NCBI GenBank assembly: GCA_022818135.1
Contig: JAFMSR010000030.1
Coordinates: 1,304-65,303 of the forward strand
Source: Saxidomus purpurata
Lineage: Eukaryota; Mollusca; Bivalvia; Venerida; Veneridae
Length of the DNA stretch: 64,000 nt
Reading direction: 5' to 3'
Every line of letters begins with the position of its first letter. Position 1 is the first letter of the stretch. Below, one piece after another: positions 1 to 10,694 of this stretch. Made by a program: the position numbers and the translations under genes. Under the pieces are notes generated by a model. It did not search any database and had not been told where the DNA came from. It saw only the letters and a program-made list of their open reading frames with translations.

Positions 1-1017
1 AGGACAAAACGAACAATTAAAGGAACACAATGGGGCACCGCCTTGGAACGGTCAGTGGCAAAAACACCACTGGGGAGCTTAAACCGGTTTATGGTGCGCA
101 CCTAACCTCACTCTTACCCCCACCATGTTCCAAAGTCACAGGACAGTGTAAATAAAAGTAATCCCTGCTAGGTGAATCTCTAACGCACGCAATGGAAACA
201 AAAGGCATGGTATGTAAAACACAAAAATGCTCGTGTATAAATATATAAAAAGCAAACCTTGAGAACCAAAAAACGTATGTACTCAATGCCTTTGCAGAAG
301 GCAGAGCACCAAGAGAAACACCCTTAAGGGCCCGACGAAACAGGCCAGAGGACAGAAATCAAAACAGTTTCGTCCCAGTGGGATTTAAAAACTGCCCATC
401 ACAGAGTCATCCCCCTCTTCCGTCAGACACAATCAAAGAGGGAAGCATAGCGTCCAACTGTAAACGGGTTGAACACCAAACATGCGGTGTGTCTCAAAAC
501 AGTTGGGTCGTAACCTCTTTTAACAAAACGTTTTATAATTTTAGCAAATACAGTTGGAAAATTTCCATGACCCAAAATCTTACGAAGTTTGTAAACCACA
601 TCCCCATAAAAATCGGGTTTTGAAATACCTTCTCGCAGAAGAGTCTTTAGATTACTATTGCATTTCAAAACCAAATCAGAATTACGATAGTAAAATTTAG
701 CAAAATATTTACGCAATTTGCAATAACGGTAGCCCTGTTGAAGAAGTTTATTTGTAATATATTGATTACGTTCATTGAAATCCTCAACATAACTACACGC
801 TCTGGCAAACCGAATTAACTGAGAAATGTATACCCCATAAGATGTAGCATGAGGTACATCCCCATCCAAATGGGGGAAATTTACAATACTAAAATTAAAA
901 TCACCCCTCTTGTCATAAATTTTGGTATGTATAATATTGTTATAAATAGTCTTAAACTTATTCCTAAAGAAAATAATCAAATTGAATAGATCGAGATCAT
1001 TTTTCAAAGGCCGAATT
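1..1017 (-). mobile_element. Retroelement 3' portion, longest copy in the window
   Basis: This is the 3' part of a retroelement on the minus strand: the end of its ORF (423-1007) followed by a long 3' UTR that runs off the left edge. The same 3' UTR recurs at 34130-35017, where its terminal part can be seen, and the last ~155 bp recur at 32438-32595. The other copies show that the element ends in a CA/TG-rich stretch, then a conserved block, then an A/T tract. The right boundary near 1017 is approximate. Confidence 0.65.
423..1007 (-). pseudogene. C-terminal part of a reverse-transcriptase-type ORF
   Basis: The 194-residue frame resembles the region downstream of the reverse transcriptase core in single-ORF retroelements common in molluscs and cnidarians. 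It has an IYDKRGDFNF segment near residue 30, then a basic C-terminal region with SYGVYISQLIRFAR near residue 56. No catalytic YxDD motif is present, so the RT core lies upstream and is missing here. The first methionine is internal to the family sequence, so this is a fragment. The same C-terminus appears, further truncated, at 34763-35014. I am confident it belongs to a retroelement; the clade (LINE or Penelope-like) is not resolved. Confidence 0.6.
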
Positions 1018-1929
1018 TAAAATACATTTTCTGTCTTTTCTTGTCGTGCATGAGCGACTAAGCGGACTTTCAACGCTTGGACCGTTTCACGCAGTTGCTA
1101 CTCTAGAATTTTGAAACGTTCGTCATACAGTCACATGAAGTTCAGACCCGAAAAGATATATATTAAACACCCTGGGCCGACCATAAAACATATATAATTC
1201 GTATTATATATGCTTGATAGTAGGGCCGGGGTGTTTTATAAGAATGACTTTCCAGGGCCCAAACTTCATGCGACTGCGGTTCGTCCTTATTGTCTTAGTC
1301 ACTGACTTTTTATATTAGAGTCCCAAGGTTAATGGTGTAGGCTTATTCTCTCCCTCCATTTGTTGCTGCATCCACCCAGAACACACCAAGCGTCTCCCAT
1401 TTACAAAAATAATATAAATAGTAAGTTAATCGTGTTTTTACACGGAGTTTAGTGTGCTCGTTTACTATAATCAATTTAACGGATCTTTCTCGAGTACTGC
1501 AAGTGACGTCACACGGAAACTTTTCCGATAGTTTACGGAAATCGCCGAGGATCGTAATATTTGCGTTTCGGTGAAATACCGGCCAATTTGTATTGGTGAT
1601 TTATTTCCCAATCAACCCGTTTCTTGTCGAAAATTTCCGCCCAACTGGTTTCAGTGCACTTAATTAACAAATGGCTTACAAAATATTAACAGGTGAAGTT
1701 TTGAATCAATGGGACCTTTAAGTATACTGATTACCGTATATTAGTAATATACGGGCTTACACCATTTACGATCCTGTACACCCCTGTATTCTAAGTTTTC
1801 CGTATACTTTCCCGTATATTGCTTATATACGGAGTCCCGTACACCGTATATTACCCTATTTTTCGCAGTGTGTGTTCAATGAACGTAAAATGTTAATATA
1901 TACACGTTTAAAAAACAACCTATATTGAA
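1018..1929. other. Non-coding flank left of Polinton copy 1
   Basis: No convincing ORF is present. The segment 1125-1275 folds back on itself (CATGAAGTTCAGACCC near 1134 against GGGCCCAAACTTCATG near 1256, with an inner AACACCC/GGGTGTT pair), as expected for a small foldback or MITE-like element. Positions 1730-1865 hold several CCGTATAT/ATACGG-type short repeats like those at 18860-19170 and 39240-39990. Confidence 0.5.
1924..1929. repeat. 6-bp target site duplication, copy 1 left
   Basis: ATTGAA directly precedes the terminal AGTAGT and recurs at 17241-17246 directly after the terminal ACTACT. A 6-bp duplication is the known Polinton signature. Confidence 0.9.
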
Positions 1930-2100
1930 AGTAGTATATAAAAGGAGAATTACAGCGCAGTTTTAAATCTGTGGAAATGTCTTCATTCAGGAAGACACCT
2001 TTACACAAATTCAAATCCACACTGTAATTCTCCTTTTATATACTACTCTATTTGTATAAACTTAATGCACACATGTTATTTTATGTACTAATATCAGTAC
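1930..2100 (+). repeat. Left terminal inverted repeat, copy 1, with nested palindrome
   Basis: The outer 118 bp (1930-2047) begin with AGTAGTATATAAAAGGAG and end with its reverse complement, so the end can fold into a hairpin. The loop is about 8 bp shorter than at the other three ends. The following ~50 bp, containing AAACTTAATGCACACATG, also match the right end in inverted orientation. A TATAAAAG box occurs in each arm. Confidence 0.9.
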
Positions 2101-2840
2101 ACTTTCTGTACAGAGAAGGCGGAAGTGAAAGCGAAAGTGAATCAATATCGGAAAACTACATCTATTTTTATACCAGTAAATATTTACATCCGTTTACCAA
2201 TAGTTCACTTAGCGCAGAAGCGAGTTTACATAAAGTTATTGGAAAACTTGAATTACATCCCTTTATATATATTGTTAAATCATGAAAACAATCTGAAATG
2301 GCAACACTTGACATTGAGTCTTCAAGAAAATCAGTCAGATTGGTAAGTATTCATAAATTTTAGGTTAAGAATAAAACAAGGTTACGTGATCGTCAGGTTA
2401 AATAATTACCATTGTACTCAAGAATTATTCGAATTTAAAACACTTTTAATTGCGTTACCGGAAATGGTTTAATATATAAGTAATCGTTTTGTATGATACT
2501 AGTGTCTGAATGTCGTTCTAGTCTGGGCTTAGGCATTGTGTATGACTCTATCCGCTGTCGATGGAAGATAGTGTTCGGAAAAAGCTTGCCGTTTGTAGAT
2601 TCATGCTTGGGTTTGTGTACACTGAAAAGAATTCTTTACCGAGCATGGATTTACAGAAGCTTGCCTTACCTCTGAGCATCTCTAGTTTCGAAGGTTTCGA
2701 GAGGTAATCAAATGGGGTTAAAGGTGATCTAAGGTGAGCTAATAACTGGACAGGATAGCTTCCGAGCGGAAAGCTTAAGAAAGGTGCCGAAGCCATAAAC
2801 CACGGGGCCGGGGTGCACACAAATAAAGAATACCTCGGCC
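2101..2840. other. Left accessory segment of copy 1, no supported gene
   Basis: The first ~110 bp still match copy 2, but 2350-2810 has no counterpart there. A short ATG frame beginning at 2299 runs into AGATTGGTAAGTATTC near 2336, a good match to a splice donor, so a first exon of a spliced gene is possible but unproven. The reading frames at 2052-2346 otherwise look like chance. Similarity to copy 2 resumes near 2815 (ACACAAATAAAG, then GGCGGCAGGAGG). Confidence 0.4.
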
Positions 2841-2903
2841 CCAAGGTGAAGGATTAGGCGGCAGGAGGATTTTGCAATTTTTTTCCAGCACAGACAGAAA
2901 AGT

Positions 2904-3981
2904 TTAATTAAAATAAATAATAATTGTTTGTTCATTTTCTTTTTGATTGTTAGGGTTTAATATTTTATACAATATATCATACAATGGTACTTTGTTTTGT
3001 AGTAAATGTATAAAAAATAAACAATAGTATCCACATAGTGTACTTTGTCTATCCTGATATTCAATGCTGTTGTACTTAATATTTGGAATATATTTAATAA
3101 TTTCATTTGGTGGGACTAACCCAAACGAATCAAAGTAAAATAACCCCACATAACACACCCAATGCGTACCAGGTCCAACAGAGTCATCTAAATTTATTAT
3201 CCCACATTCATCTTGCTTTTGCTTTCGGTATGGAGTCCCTAAAGGTTTTAAATTATTTCTACTAAAGACACCTTTGAAATGTTTAATCCTCAGTTGTTCA
3301 ACCCAAGCTAAGATATCAAAGTTAGAAAGGGGTTTATTCTGAATTTTTTTTTTTTTTTTAGTATAGGAATTCGTCTGTATGGCACTCGTTGAGTGTCGAC
3401 TTGTAAGCCTTTACCACTCAATAAAGATGTAATAAGTGGTATACCCAAGCTTGCGGCAAGCATACCAAGAAACCCACCATCTTGTTTTTGTTTTTGTGTT
3501 AGTTTTATTCTGTTTGTTTTTATTAACTGTCTCTGTTACCCGGATGTTAAATATGGATGAATTTCTTTCTTTTTATTGTTCGCAACTTGAATCATACCAT
3601 TACCTAATATTTTTGATACACCAGTACTCGCTAGTCCAGAAAGGGCACCAACTCCCAGTGGAGCTAATACTTTGGGCGCAAATTTAGTAACAACAGGTAA
3701 AATCGATTTAGTCAAAAGGCCAGCCAATGCCCCAAGAAAACCCCCGTTTTGTGACTGAGCTCTCATTTGGGTAGGAGATATTTTAATATCTACACCAGTA
3801 TTTTTTGTTTAAGCCTTATTTATATTATTAACTTGCCTTTGCGTCAATAACAAAGGAAAGCTACCAGTTAATTGATTTTTACTTAATCTAAAAGTGTGCG
3901 GACATTTATCTTCATACGCCTTTGCAAGTTTTTTCTTTTGTCCGTTAGATAAATTAACCTTGTACTCTATTAAATTTGCCA
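2904..3981 (-). pseudogene. Basic/membrane-active protein plus adenain-like protease, broken
   Basis: This is the copy 1 version of the gene pair at 22600-23680. The N-terminal part (from the ATG at 3981) has the LSNGQKKKLAKAY basic domain, then glycine-rich hydrophobic segments with GGFLG. The C-terminal part is a C48/adenain-type cysteine protease with GTHWVCY (His), YFDSFG (Asp), a Gln in QDRQSTLCG and the Cys in LCGYYC. It would process capsid proteins during maturation. Three lesions break it: a stop near 3810, a CAA-to-TAA stop at 3536-3538, and a 1-bp deletion in the poly-T run at 3344-3359. The gene follows the capsid gene with a short TATA-like spacer. Confidence 0.85.
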
Positions 3982-4006
3982 TTTATATATTATATTAAAA
4001 TATTAT

Positions 4007-5274
4007 TTAAACAATAACTAATTCATTACCAACAACATTTAATTGTATAGTTTCTTCATACATAACAATTGCATACACTCTGATATTAGCGGCTGGTGGG
4101 ATGTTTAGATTCATTTTTAGTGTAATATGTTTGGGGTCTACAGAAATTTCTTCTTGTTTGAATTCTAAATTAAAATGAATAAGTCCAAATAAGTTTTTAA
4201 AATTTGATGTGTTTAAAAGACTTCCTGTATTTTTATCATTTTGTTTATGGAGATAACTTATAACATCATCATAGATTCTTGATATACTTGTATATTCTGT
4301 TTCGGGGTAAAAAACACCATTCCCAACTTCAAGCCGACAAGAATTCATGGTACAATTATTATTAGCTGCATTTACCTTAAACGTGTCAAGTAGATATGGA
4401 TTGTGTTCCTGTGAATTACTTTTGTCAGGCCGTTGTAAATAAACAAATACATGTTTGGGGTTTGACACACCAGCTGTTAATCTAAAGTCTATATCAGTTT
4501 GTTGTGTGTCTTGTGATTGTGTAACCATTTCCCGGAGATATTTCCATTGTTTTGTAACCATGTACGATTCAGAAACGAGAGCCCTACCATCACCATTCTT
4601 GGAACCCATAGTGTTAGCTTTGTGATGATAACCCGACCTTTATTAGCATCATCAATACCACTACTATAAATTAATTCATCATCTTCTGTTAATTGAAGAG
4701 TGATTTGTATTTGACTTGGGGGCAACATATTAGTTTCTAAACCCTCGAAAAAGGAATAATTACTTAATGGAATTTTCGCGTTTATTTCATTTCTACCTTG
4801 AATTAGAGCTTTTCTACTTGCAAACCCTTTATTAAATCCAGCTTGGTCGTCCCTGCTTTCTGCAACAGCGCTGGTATCTAGATAAAAAAATTCATTTGTT
4901 CCTGTTGATTCTGTATAGTCTTTTGATAACCCAATCAAATTTTTAACATTTGCCACTTTGTAAAAGTTATTACAATCATAAATAATTTTCCCATTTTGTT
5001 TAACCTTAAGTTGATCAATTAACGATGCTGCATTATTAATTTAAGCAATTTGATCTACATTACCATAAGCTGCCCCATCTGCAAGTTTAGTAACCTTAAA
5101 GCTAACCTCAAAATAACCATTAAACCAATCAAAATAGGATGATCTATCATTTATTGTAAAGTGGTAACCGCTTTTTTGTTGTTTAACATTGTTTCCAAGT
5201 ACAGATATTAGGGGTGTATCCAGCTGAATTGGTGTCATTTCATATCTTTCACAATGCTTTTTACTTCTAAACAT
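4007..5274 (-). pseudogene. Major capsid protein (double jelly-roll), broken
   Basis: This is the counterpart of the intact 425-residue capsid gene of copy 2. Three open pieces are seen (5041-5274, 4489-4956, 4007-4609). A TTA-to-TAA change makes a stop at 5041-5043. A 10-bp deletion near 4597 shifts the frame. The start at 5274 is shared with copy 2 and sits directly behind ATATATAA. The protein family is the Polinton hexon-like major capsid protein, which forms the trimeric capsomers of the icosahedral shell. Confidence 0.85.
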
Positions 5275-5281
5275 TTATATA

Positions 5282-5767
5282 TTATAATATTTTTATTTTT
5301 TTTTTATTTTTATGTAGCAATCTATTAGCCCTTGTATTAATATCTAAAGATTTCCTTATACCCGACCCAGATAATAATCTATTAACTCTCATATTTATAT
5401 TATTTACATTATTCATTTCATCCATTTTTTTAAGTTCCTTTATAATCATTTCCCCTTGGGGCTTGGATTGATTTTTGCGGTCCTTGCGGCCCTTTAATAC
5501 ATTTTTGATTTTATCTGCAGCTAAATTACCAACCTCTGTCCCAATCATTTTTGGTCCACTCTCTAACGCTTGTTTTCCCGCTGTTTCTATGGCTTTTTTA
5601 GCTACATCTTTGACAGAAGACGAAAATATTTTCTGCCCAACCGAAGCCAATGTATCTAAAATACCCAACCCCTCCTGAGACGAATACGGAGTCTGTAAAG
5701 ACCCATCCCAAGGATCAATATAGATATACGTTCCTTTATTTTCATCATAGACTTTTTTATACACCAT
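5282..5767 (-). CDS. Small pVI-like virion protein (161 aa)
   Basis: This is an intact, basic 161-residue protein. After a short N-terminal region with YIYIDPWDGSLQ it has an amphipathic stretch near residues 33-75 (GILDTLASVGQKIFSSSVKD onward), resembling the membrane-lytic region of adenovirus pVI. The C-terminal half is lysine-rich. The sequence LLSGSG near residue 132 fits the adenain consensus (M/I/L)-X-G-X-G, so it may be a protease substrate. It lies between the penton-like and major capsid genes, which supports a structural role. The pVI analogy rests on context and composition only. The copy 2 homologue is frameshifted. Confidence 0.65.
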   Translation of the reverse strand: MVYKKVYDENKGTYIYIDPWDGSLQTPYSSQEGLGILDTLASVGQKIFSSSVKDVAKKAIETAGKQALESGPKMIGTEVGNLAADKIKNVLKGRKDRKNQSKPQGEMIIKELKKMDEMNNVNNINMRVNRLLSGSGIRKSLDINTRANRLLHKNKKKIKIL

Positions 5768-5768
5768 T

Positions 5769-6540
5769 CTATATTATTTCTTTTAAAATTAATGTGAACC
5801 TTGTATCAATCCCATTCAAATTTATTATTCTTCCGAAAACATCTGTTAGATATATTTTTATTGAATCAATTATGCTTTTATTAATTTCGGAGTAGCCCAC
5901 TCTGTTTGGTTCTTTTGTGAACGGATAAGCTCTTGTTAAATCTGCAGTGCTAAGGGCATACAAAACATCACCAAAATTACCATCAACAAGCGAGTTGTCA
6001 ATTAAATCACAATGAATATATATTGTGTCTACAGAGTTTGTTATATTTGGTGACAACAGGCCCCCATTCTGATTTTCTTATAACTGTTTGCTCAAACCCA
6101 AGCAATTTATGAAAATTAGATAGTCTTAAATCTAATAAAAAACCATCATGAACTGAAATTAATATTTTAAAGCTACTAAGATCAAACTCTAAACTCAGGG
6201 GTGGAATAGATGAATCATCATTAAAGTCACCATTAGCCAACAGGGTTTCTTCGATGTAATCATTAATATCAGTGTAACTATAAGAACCATTTTGAAAAAT
6301 AATATCCTTCCATTCCTTTCCATTATTATATCGAATGCGTTTATTATCATATTCATCACTTATATTATGCCATGAATAAGTCATAGTGTTTATACTATCT
6401 AAACCAACAACATATTGTTTATTTTTATCTAAAACCAGAGGTCGGCTAAATCTTACTATGAAGTTACTTGGGGAAACGGAGTTATTATTTTGATCATTTG
6501 TCCTGGCTACTTCTGAACTTAATACTATTTTTTGTTCCAT
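5769..6540 (-). pseudogene. Minor capsid (penton-like) protein, frameshifted
   Basis: The two overlapping frames (6007-6540 and 5769-6056) together make about 255 residues of the Polinton minor capsid protein, a single jelly-roll penton homologue that would form the capsid vertices. The N-terminal part has NFIVRFSRPLVLDKNKQY and later WKDIIFQNGSYSYTDIN, a pattern typical of this family. An extra C in the C-run at 6060-6065, compared with copy 2, shifts the frame. The start codon at 6540 is intact here and follows AGATATAA. Confidence 0.8.
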
Positions 6541-6578
6541 TTATATCTATGTGAAATATTTTTTGAATAAAATATTTT

Positions 6579-7856
6579 TTATAAAAAATGTTTTTTATAT
6601 ATTGACTCATGAACTTCTTGTGTTATTTTCCCCAATTTTAATAATTCGTCTATAATGTTTATTCCCTGGTTCTTTAGTTGTTGATTATTATTTCCAGCAT
6701 CAATGGAACCACAAATGAGTTCTAGATCATTCATTAGTTCATCTGGATTACAAGGACATACACTATTCAATCCCCTACCTCGAATTGTACCTCGTACTCC
6801 GTTTCCTCGTATTACATTTTTAAATTGCATGGACCTTTTATTAATAGGTAAGCCCGAATTTTCAGTTAACTCTTTAAATAGTTCCATAGATAAAATCGAA
6901 TGCTTCTTATTTCTATTATATCTCTTATCAACAAGGTCAATTAGATCATCATCAACCTTAGTATTCATTACTTCTGCTCCCGTGGTTTGATCTTTTGCGA
7001 CTAATTTGTTTTGACCATAAAGTTTATTTAAGTCAATAATTAGATTACCATATTGTCCATCTGCTGTACCTATTAAAGGTTTAACTTTATATGTACCTAA
7101 AGGTTTAGTATGTTTAGATAAGCCTTTTCCATATATAGGTCCCATAACAATAAATCCCTTTAACCAAGTTTTGTATTTCATCAATTCGTTTTGATCACAT
7201 TTTAATTGTTCTTTTGTAGTAGAATCTTTTGATTTACTAAGCATTAAACCATTTAACTTTTGTATATCTTTAGTAACATTACCTATTACATCTTTAACCT
7301 TATCTTTATTATTATCTTTCACATAAGAGATAAACATTTCAGACGGTTTGTCATATTCGTATTCTTTTAAAACATTATCATCTATACCAGCATCTAAATT
7401 TATTTCTATTTGTTTTTTCGGTCTTGCTTTCGCTTGCGCTCCTAATTCTTCTTCGTTGTCTTCTTTATCTTTTTTTTCTTTTTCATACTCTTCAAACAAT
7501 TTATAGATATCTTCTTCTGGTAAGGCCTGTGGGGCCTCAACTGTTTCAAACGGAGCAGGTAATGACTTTGTTGCTTCTGCTTCTTCTATCTTTTTTACAA
7601 ATTCTCTTGGGAGTAATGCCAATTGTTCTTTAATTCCAGGTAATGCTTTTAACATCTCGAGCGAAGCCCTCGACTGATCCGTCAATGTTTCTTTTTGGCT
7701 TTCTATTTCTTTTGTGATTGGTTTATAAATCTCGTTGTACATATCTTGACTGGATGCTTTTCTTATTTTATATTCTATAATCTTATCACGAACAGCTTTC
7801 ATTTTTTCATCTGCTTTTGCATTCTGTTCTCTAATTTCTTTCATTTTTGACAACAT
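6579..7856 (-). CDS. Conserved Polinton scaffold-like protein (425 aa)
   Basis: This intact protein has a charged, predicted coiled-coil N-terminal half (about residues 1-180, rich in K and E). A conserved C-terminal half includes GQYGNLIIDLNKLYGQN, the KRYNRNKKHSILSMELFKEL segment and GLPINKRS, which recur in invertebrate Polintons next to capsid genes. Its function is not known; a scaffold or core role is inferred from position and coiled coils. Three sequences fit the adenain cleavage pattern: IYGKG, IRGNG and IRGRG. The segment around residues 185-260 differs strongly from copy 2 while the flanks are nearly identical. The start at 7856 directly follows TTATATTATATAG. Confidence 0.75.
   Translation of the reverse strand: MLSKMKEIREQNAKADEKMKAVRDKIIEYKIRKASSQDMYNEIYKPITKEIESQKETLTDQSRASLEMLKALPGIKEQLALLPREFVKKIEEAEATKSLPAPFETVEAPQALPEEDIYKLFEEYEKEKKDKEDNEEELGAQAKARPKKQIEINLDAGIDDNVLKEYEYDKPSEMFISYVKDNNKDKVKDVIGNVTKDIQKLNGLMLSKSKDSTTKEQLKCDQNELMKYKTWLKGFIVMGPIYGKGLSKHTKPLGTYKVKPLIGTADGQYGNLIIDLNKLYGQNKLVAKDQTTGAEVMNTKVDDDLIDLVDKRYNRNKKHSILSMELFKELTENSGLPINKRSMQFKNVIRGNGVRGTIRGRGLNSVCPCNPDELMNDLELICGSIDAGNNNQQLKNQGINIIDELLKLGKITQEVHESIYKKHFL
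7656..7673. repeat. Palindromic GC-rich motif, scaffold-like gene copy 1
   Basis: CTCGAGCGAAGCCCTCGA has arms TCGAG/CTCGA around GCGAAGC. The same core occurs in PolB at 10252-10281, 10666-10694, 30121-30150 and 30552-30582, and at the equivalent site 27373-27390. Confidence 0.6.
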
Positions 7857-7872
7857 CTATATAATATAAAAA

Positions 7873-7945
7873 GATAATGTTCCTTAATGTTCCTTAATGT
7901 CCCTTAATGTTCCTTAATGTCCCTTAATGTCTGATAATGTCCATA
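7873..7945. repeat. 10-bp minisatellite over the PolB stop codon
   Basis: About six tandem units of TTCCTTAATG, alternating with CCC variants, cover the last codons and stop of PolB and its 3' flank. Copy 2 has a related array at 27594-27660, interrupted by a palindromic insertion. Confidence 0.8.
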
Positions 7946-9617
7946 AGGAATAGTTTGTATCCCATCGTCTAGAATGTATCTTTTATTATCATAACAAGAA
8001 AGGCTGTATTTAGATATTTGAAAACTTTTTAATTCATGTTTATTAGACCTTATTGTTTTCATACTATGAGTCTTTTGTAGGGTGTTGAATAAAGCATTGC
8101 GATAATCTTCAAAAAACATTTTCTTTTTTACAACACCTTTTGTTATACCTTTACATTTCTTGACCGTTTTTTCCCCAAGGGTAAAAGAATACATCTTGCT
8201 TCTTAATTCAACAAACTCTGTTATGGGGGTTCCGGCAGCTTCATCTTTCATCTTTCCTATTACTTTCTTGTTTTCATCAAAATGAAACGGACTTTCTTTG
8301 GGATAATCACTATTGTCAAAAAGGTTTCTGGACTCCGTTTCTTTAAATAAATCATTATAAACATCTTTTGTTTTTATCTCATAACAAAGGCTATCCGTGT
8401 CTGTAAACAAAAGGCTCACGTCAGAGCAGGCATACTTCTTTAAAATATAGTTGTAATGAAAGTCATACATAAGATATTTACTTAACTCAAGAATGGTCAT
8501 CCCAACATAACAGGGTCGATTAAGAATAAGTTGCTCCTTTACTTTATTTACGGCAAATAAGTTATCATTAAACATTTTTGCGGAAACGAAAGTAGCCTTT
8601 GCTGCATGCTTTTCTAAAACCTTTTCATCATGCGTAAGTAATACATTTGCTCTTTTTCTGAGATTTTCCATTGTTTTCCCAAACACAGAATTATTCATTA
8701 ATTTGAAGAAATCCTTTTCAAATGCATTTTTGGCTTGACTTCTTTTTTGTGTATTAAAAGCAATATACCCGGCCAACCAAGGGCTTTCATTAAACTCCAA
8801 GACTCTATGTATTTTGGTTACTTTCATTCCAAGACTAGGATATAGTTTAAGATTCCTAGCATGTAACACATATTTTTCTTTGTTCAACAAAGTTGGAATT
8901 AATTTTGTTCTTTTATCACTACTTAAATTAAAATCCTTCTTTATTTTCTTACAATAGTCTGATTACCATTCGTCCTTTACAATTAATTTCTCTGGGGCTA
9001 GGGGGTAATCAGAATGTAAATCATGTATTTCTTCTGGATATTCAATATCACATTCAACAAAATAACCCCGTGTGGAGTTATCCTTCCGGCCTTGCTTGTG
9101 TTTATGTTTGGGGGTGCCTTGTTTATTGATTATATCTTTTAAAGTCATATTATGCATCCATTTAAATCCCCCATAAGGGAGTGGTTGACTCATCCCCAAC
9201 CCATAAAGATTATTTGCATCAAGATACATAATGTATTTGTTTACTCCGTTTCCATTCATATCTTTATCTAAAGATTGGTTTATATACTTATTATTTGCCT
9301 TTGAGTGTCTATTTGCAATATAACTTATTCCGCCTCTTAATCCTTTTTCAATCATTAAATGCATATCAATATCTGTGATTAATTGAAGTTTTATTTCTGT
9401 CATTTTTAAACATGCATCCCATGCAAGTCCTGGACTGCTAAAGTAATGGCACGGATCGAGTTTATAATACTCAATGCAGGTTTTCCTAAAGTTTTCAAAG
9501 ACATCTGCTAAAAGAAGTACATCTGTCTTTAAATATAAATCGTGATAATCTCCAAGAGATTTGCAGTTAAATGCTTTCCATACATTTTGTGTATGTTTAT
9601 AGTCATCATCAGAAATC

Positions 9618-9675
9618 CCTTCATCTGTTAATATAAAATAAAATTCCCTTCATCTGTTAATATAAAATAAAATTC
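9618..9675. repeat. 29-bp tandem duplication inside PolB copy 1
   Basis: CCTTCATCTGTTAATATAAA with the following AATAAAATTC is repeated head to tail. Copy 2 has a single, slightly different unit, so the duplication is recent. It shifts the frame. Confidence 0.85.
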
Positions 9676-10251
9676 TTCCTTAGGGGGTATTATGGTTTCT
9701 TTAAATTTTTCAAAAGAATCCATGTAATCATATGGATAAACACCTTTTCTTTTAACTAAATCAAATAACTGTTCTTTAAAGCATTCCTTGGTGTAAATAA
9801 AGGAATCATCAGGTAAATTATTTACCAAGTTGGATAGAGATTGATTGATTGATTGATTTTCCATATTGTTAGGAATTACATTAATATTTCGTTTAAATTT
9901 ACCTATTTCTTGCATTATTAAATGACTATCATATCCCCGTAAGTTATGAAACACAACTGGTATCTTTTTTGTTAATCTGTTTATTTGATAACATTTATTA
10001 TGTGCAGATCCTCTGTATTTTCCTGTTACATGACAGTGATCTCTTACAGGATAATTATATTCTAAATCATATGGAGTACAAAGGGTAGAGTTATAATCTT
10101 TTTTACAAATATGACAAGATGTAGCTGCTTTGAATTCTTGTTGTTCTTTTTTAGTTATTATCATTTCTTTATTAAAGTGTTCCTTAAATATTTCCTCACA
10201 ATACTCTTCCTCCTTTAACATTTGTTCAATAAACTTGTAAATAACATTCTC

Positions 10252-10281
10252 TACTCCGTTTCCTCGAGCATAGCCTCGGTA
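10252..10281. repeat. Palindromic GC-rich motif in PolB copy 1
   Basis: TACTCCGTTTCCTCGAGCAT is followed by AGCCTCGGTA. On the coding strand it encodes YARGNGV in frame. A near-identical motif occurs 414 bp away at 10666-10694. Confidence 0.6.
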
Positions 10282-10665
10282 CACTTGTACTGGTTTGCTA
10301 AAACTATTATCATAAGTACAAACTAACTAATATCCATATCCGCAAGCTATATGATGTTGGTAAGCCACAGTTGATTTACCTAACTCTTCATCTATTGGTT
10401 TTGTTATTGACTCAAAATCGGCATAAATAACAAAAGGAGCCTTTAATTGTTTGTGGTAGTTTTTATATTGTAATATACTATTTCTAGGTTGGGGCATACG
10501 AACCTTTTGCACTCCATTAAAAGCTAAACAGACTTCTATATGTTTATTAAGAATTTCATTTGATGAAAAGTGTTGAATACAGTATTTACAAAAATACTTT
10601 GGGTTATTTTGTTTTGTTTGTGAATGCATTAATTTATTGAAATCCTTTATCCACACATAATGATT

Positions 10666-10694
10666 TACTCCATTTCCTCGAGCAAAGCCCTCGC
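10666..10694. repeat. Second palindromic GC-rich motif in PolB copy 1
   Basis: TACTCCATTTCCTCGAGCAA is followed by AGCCCTCGC. On the coding strand it encodes EGFARGNGV in frame. The copy 2 equivalent at 30552-30582 has the CGAAGCCCTCG form. Confidence 0.6.

Noticed and set aside
378..623. Plus-strand frames at 378-623 and 34718-34963
   Set aside because: Antisense shadows of the retroelement ORF, conserved only because the element is repeated.
2052..2346. Coding genes in the left terminal repeat region of copy 1
   Set aside because: Short overlapping frames, partly inside the inverted repeat, not conserved in copy 2.
3436..3687. Plus-strand frames at 3436-3687 and 23133-23384
   Set aside because: Shadows of the protease precursor on the opposite strand.
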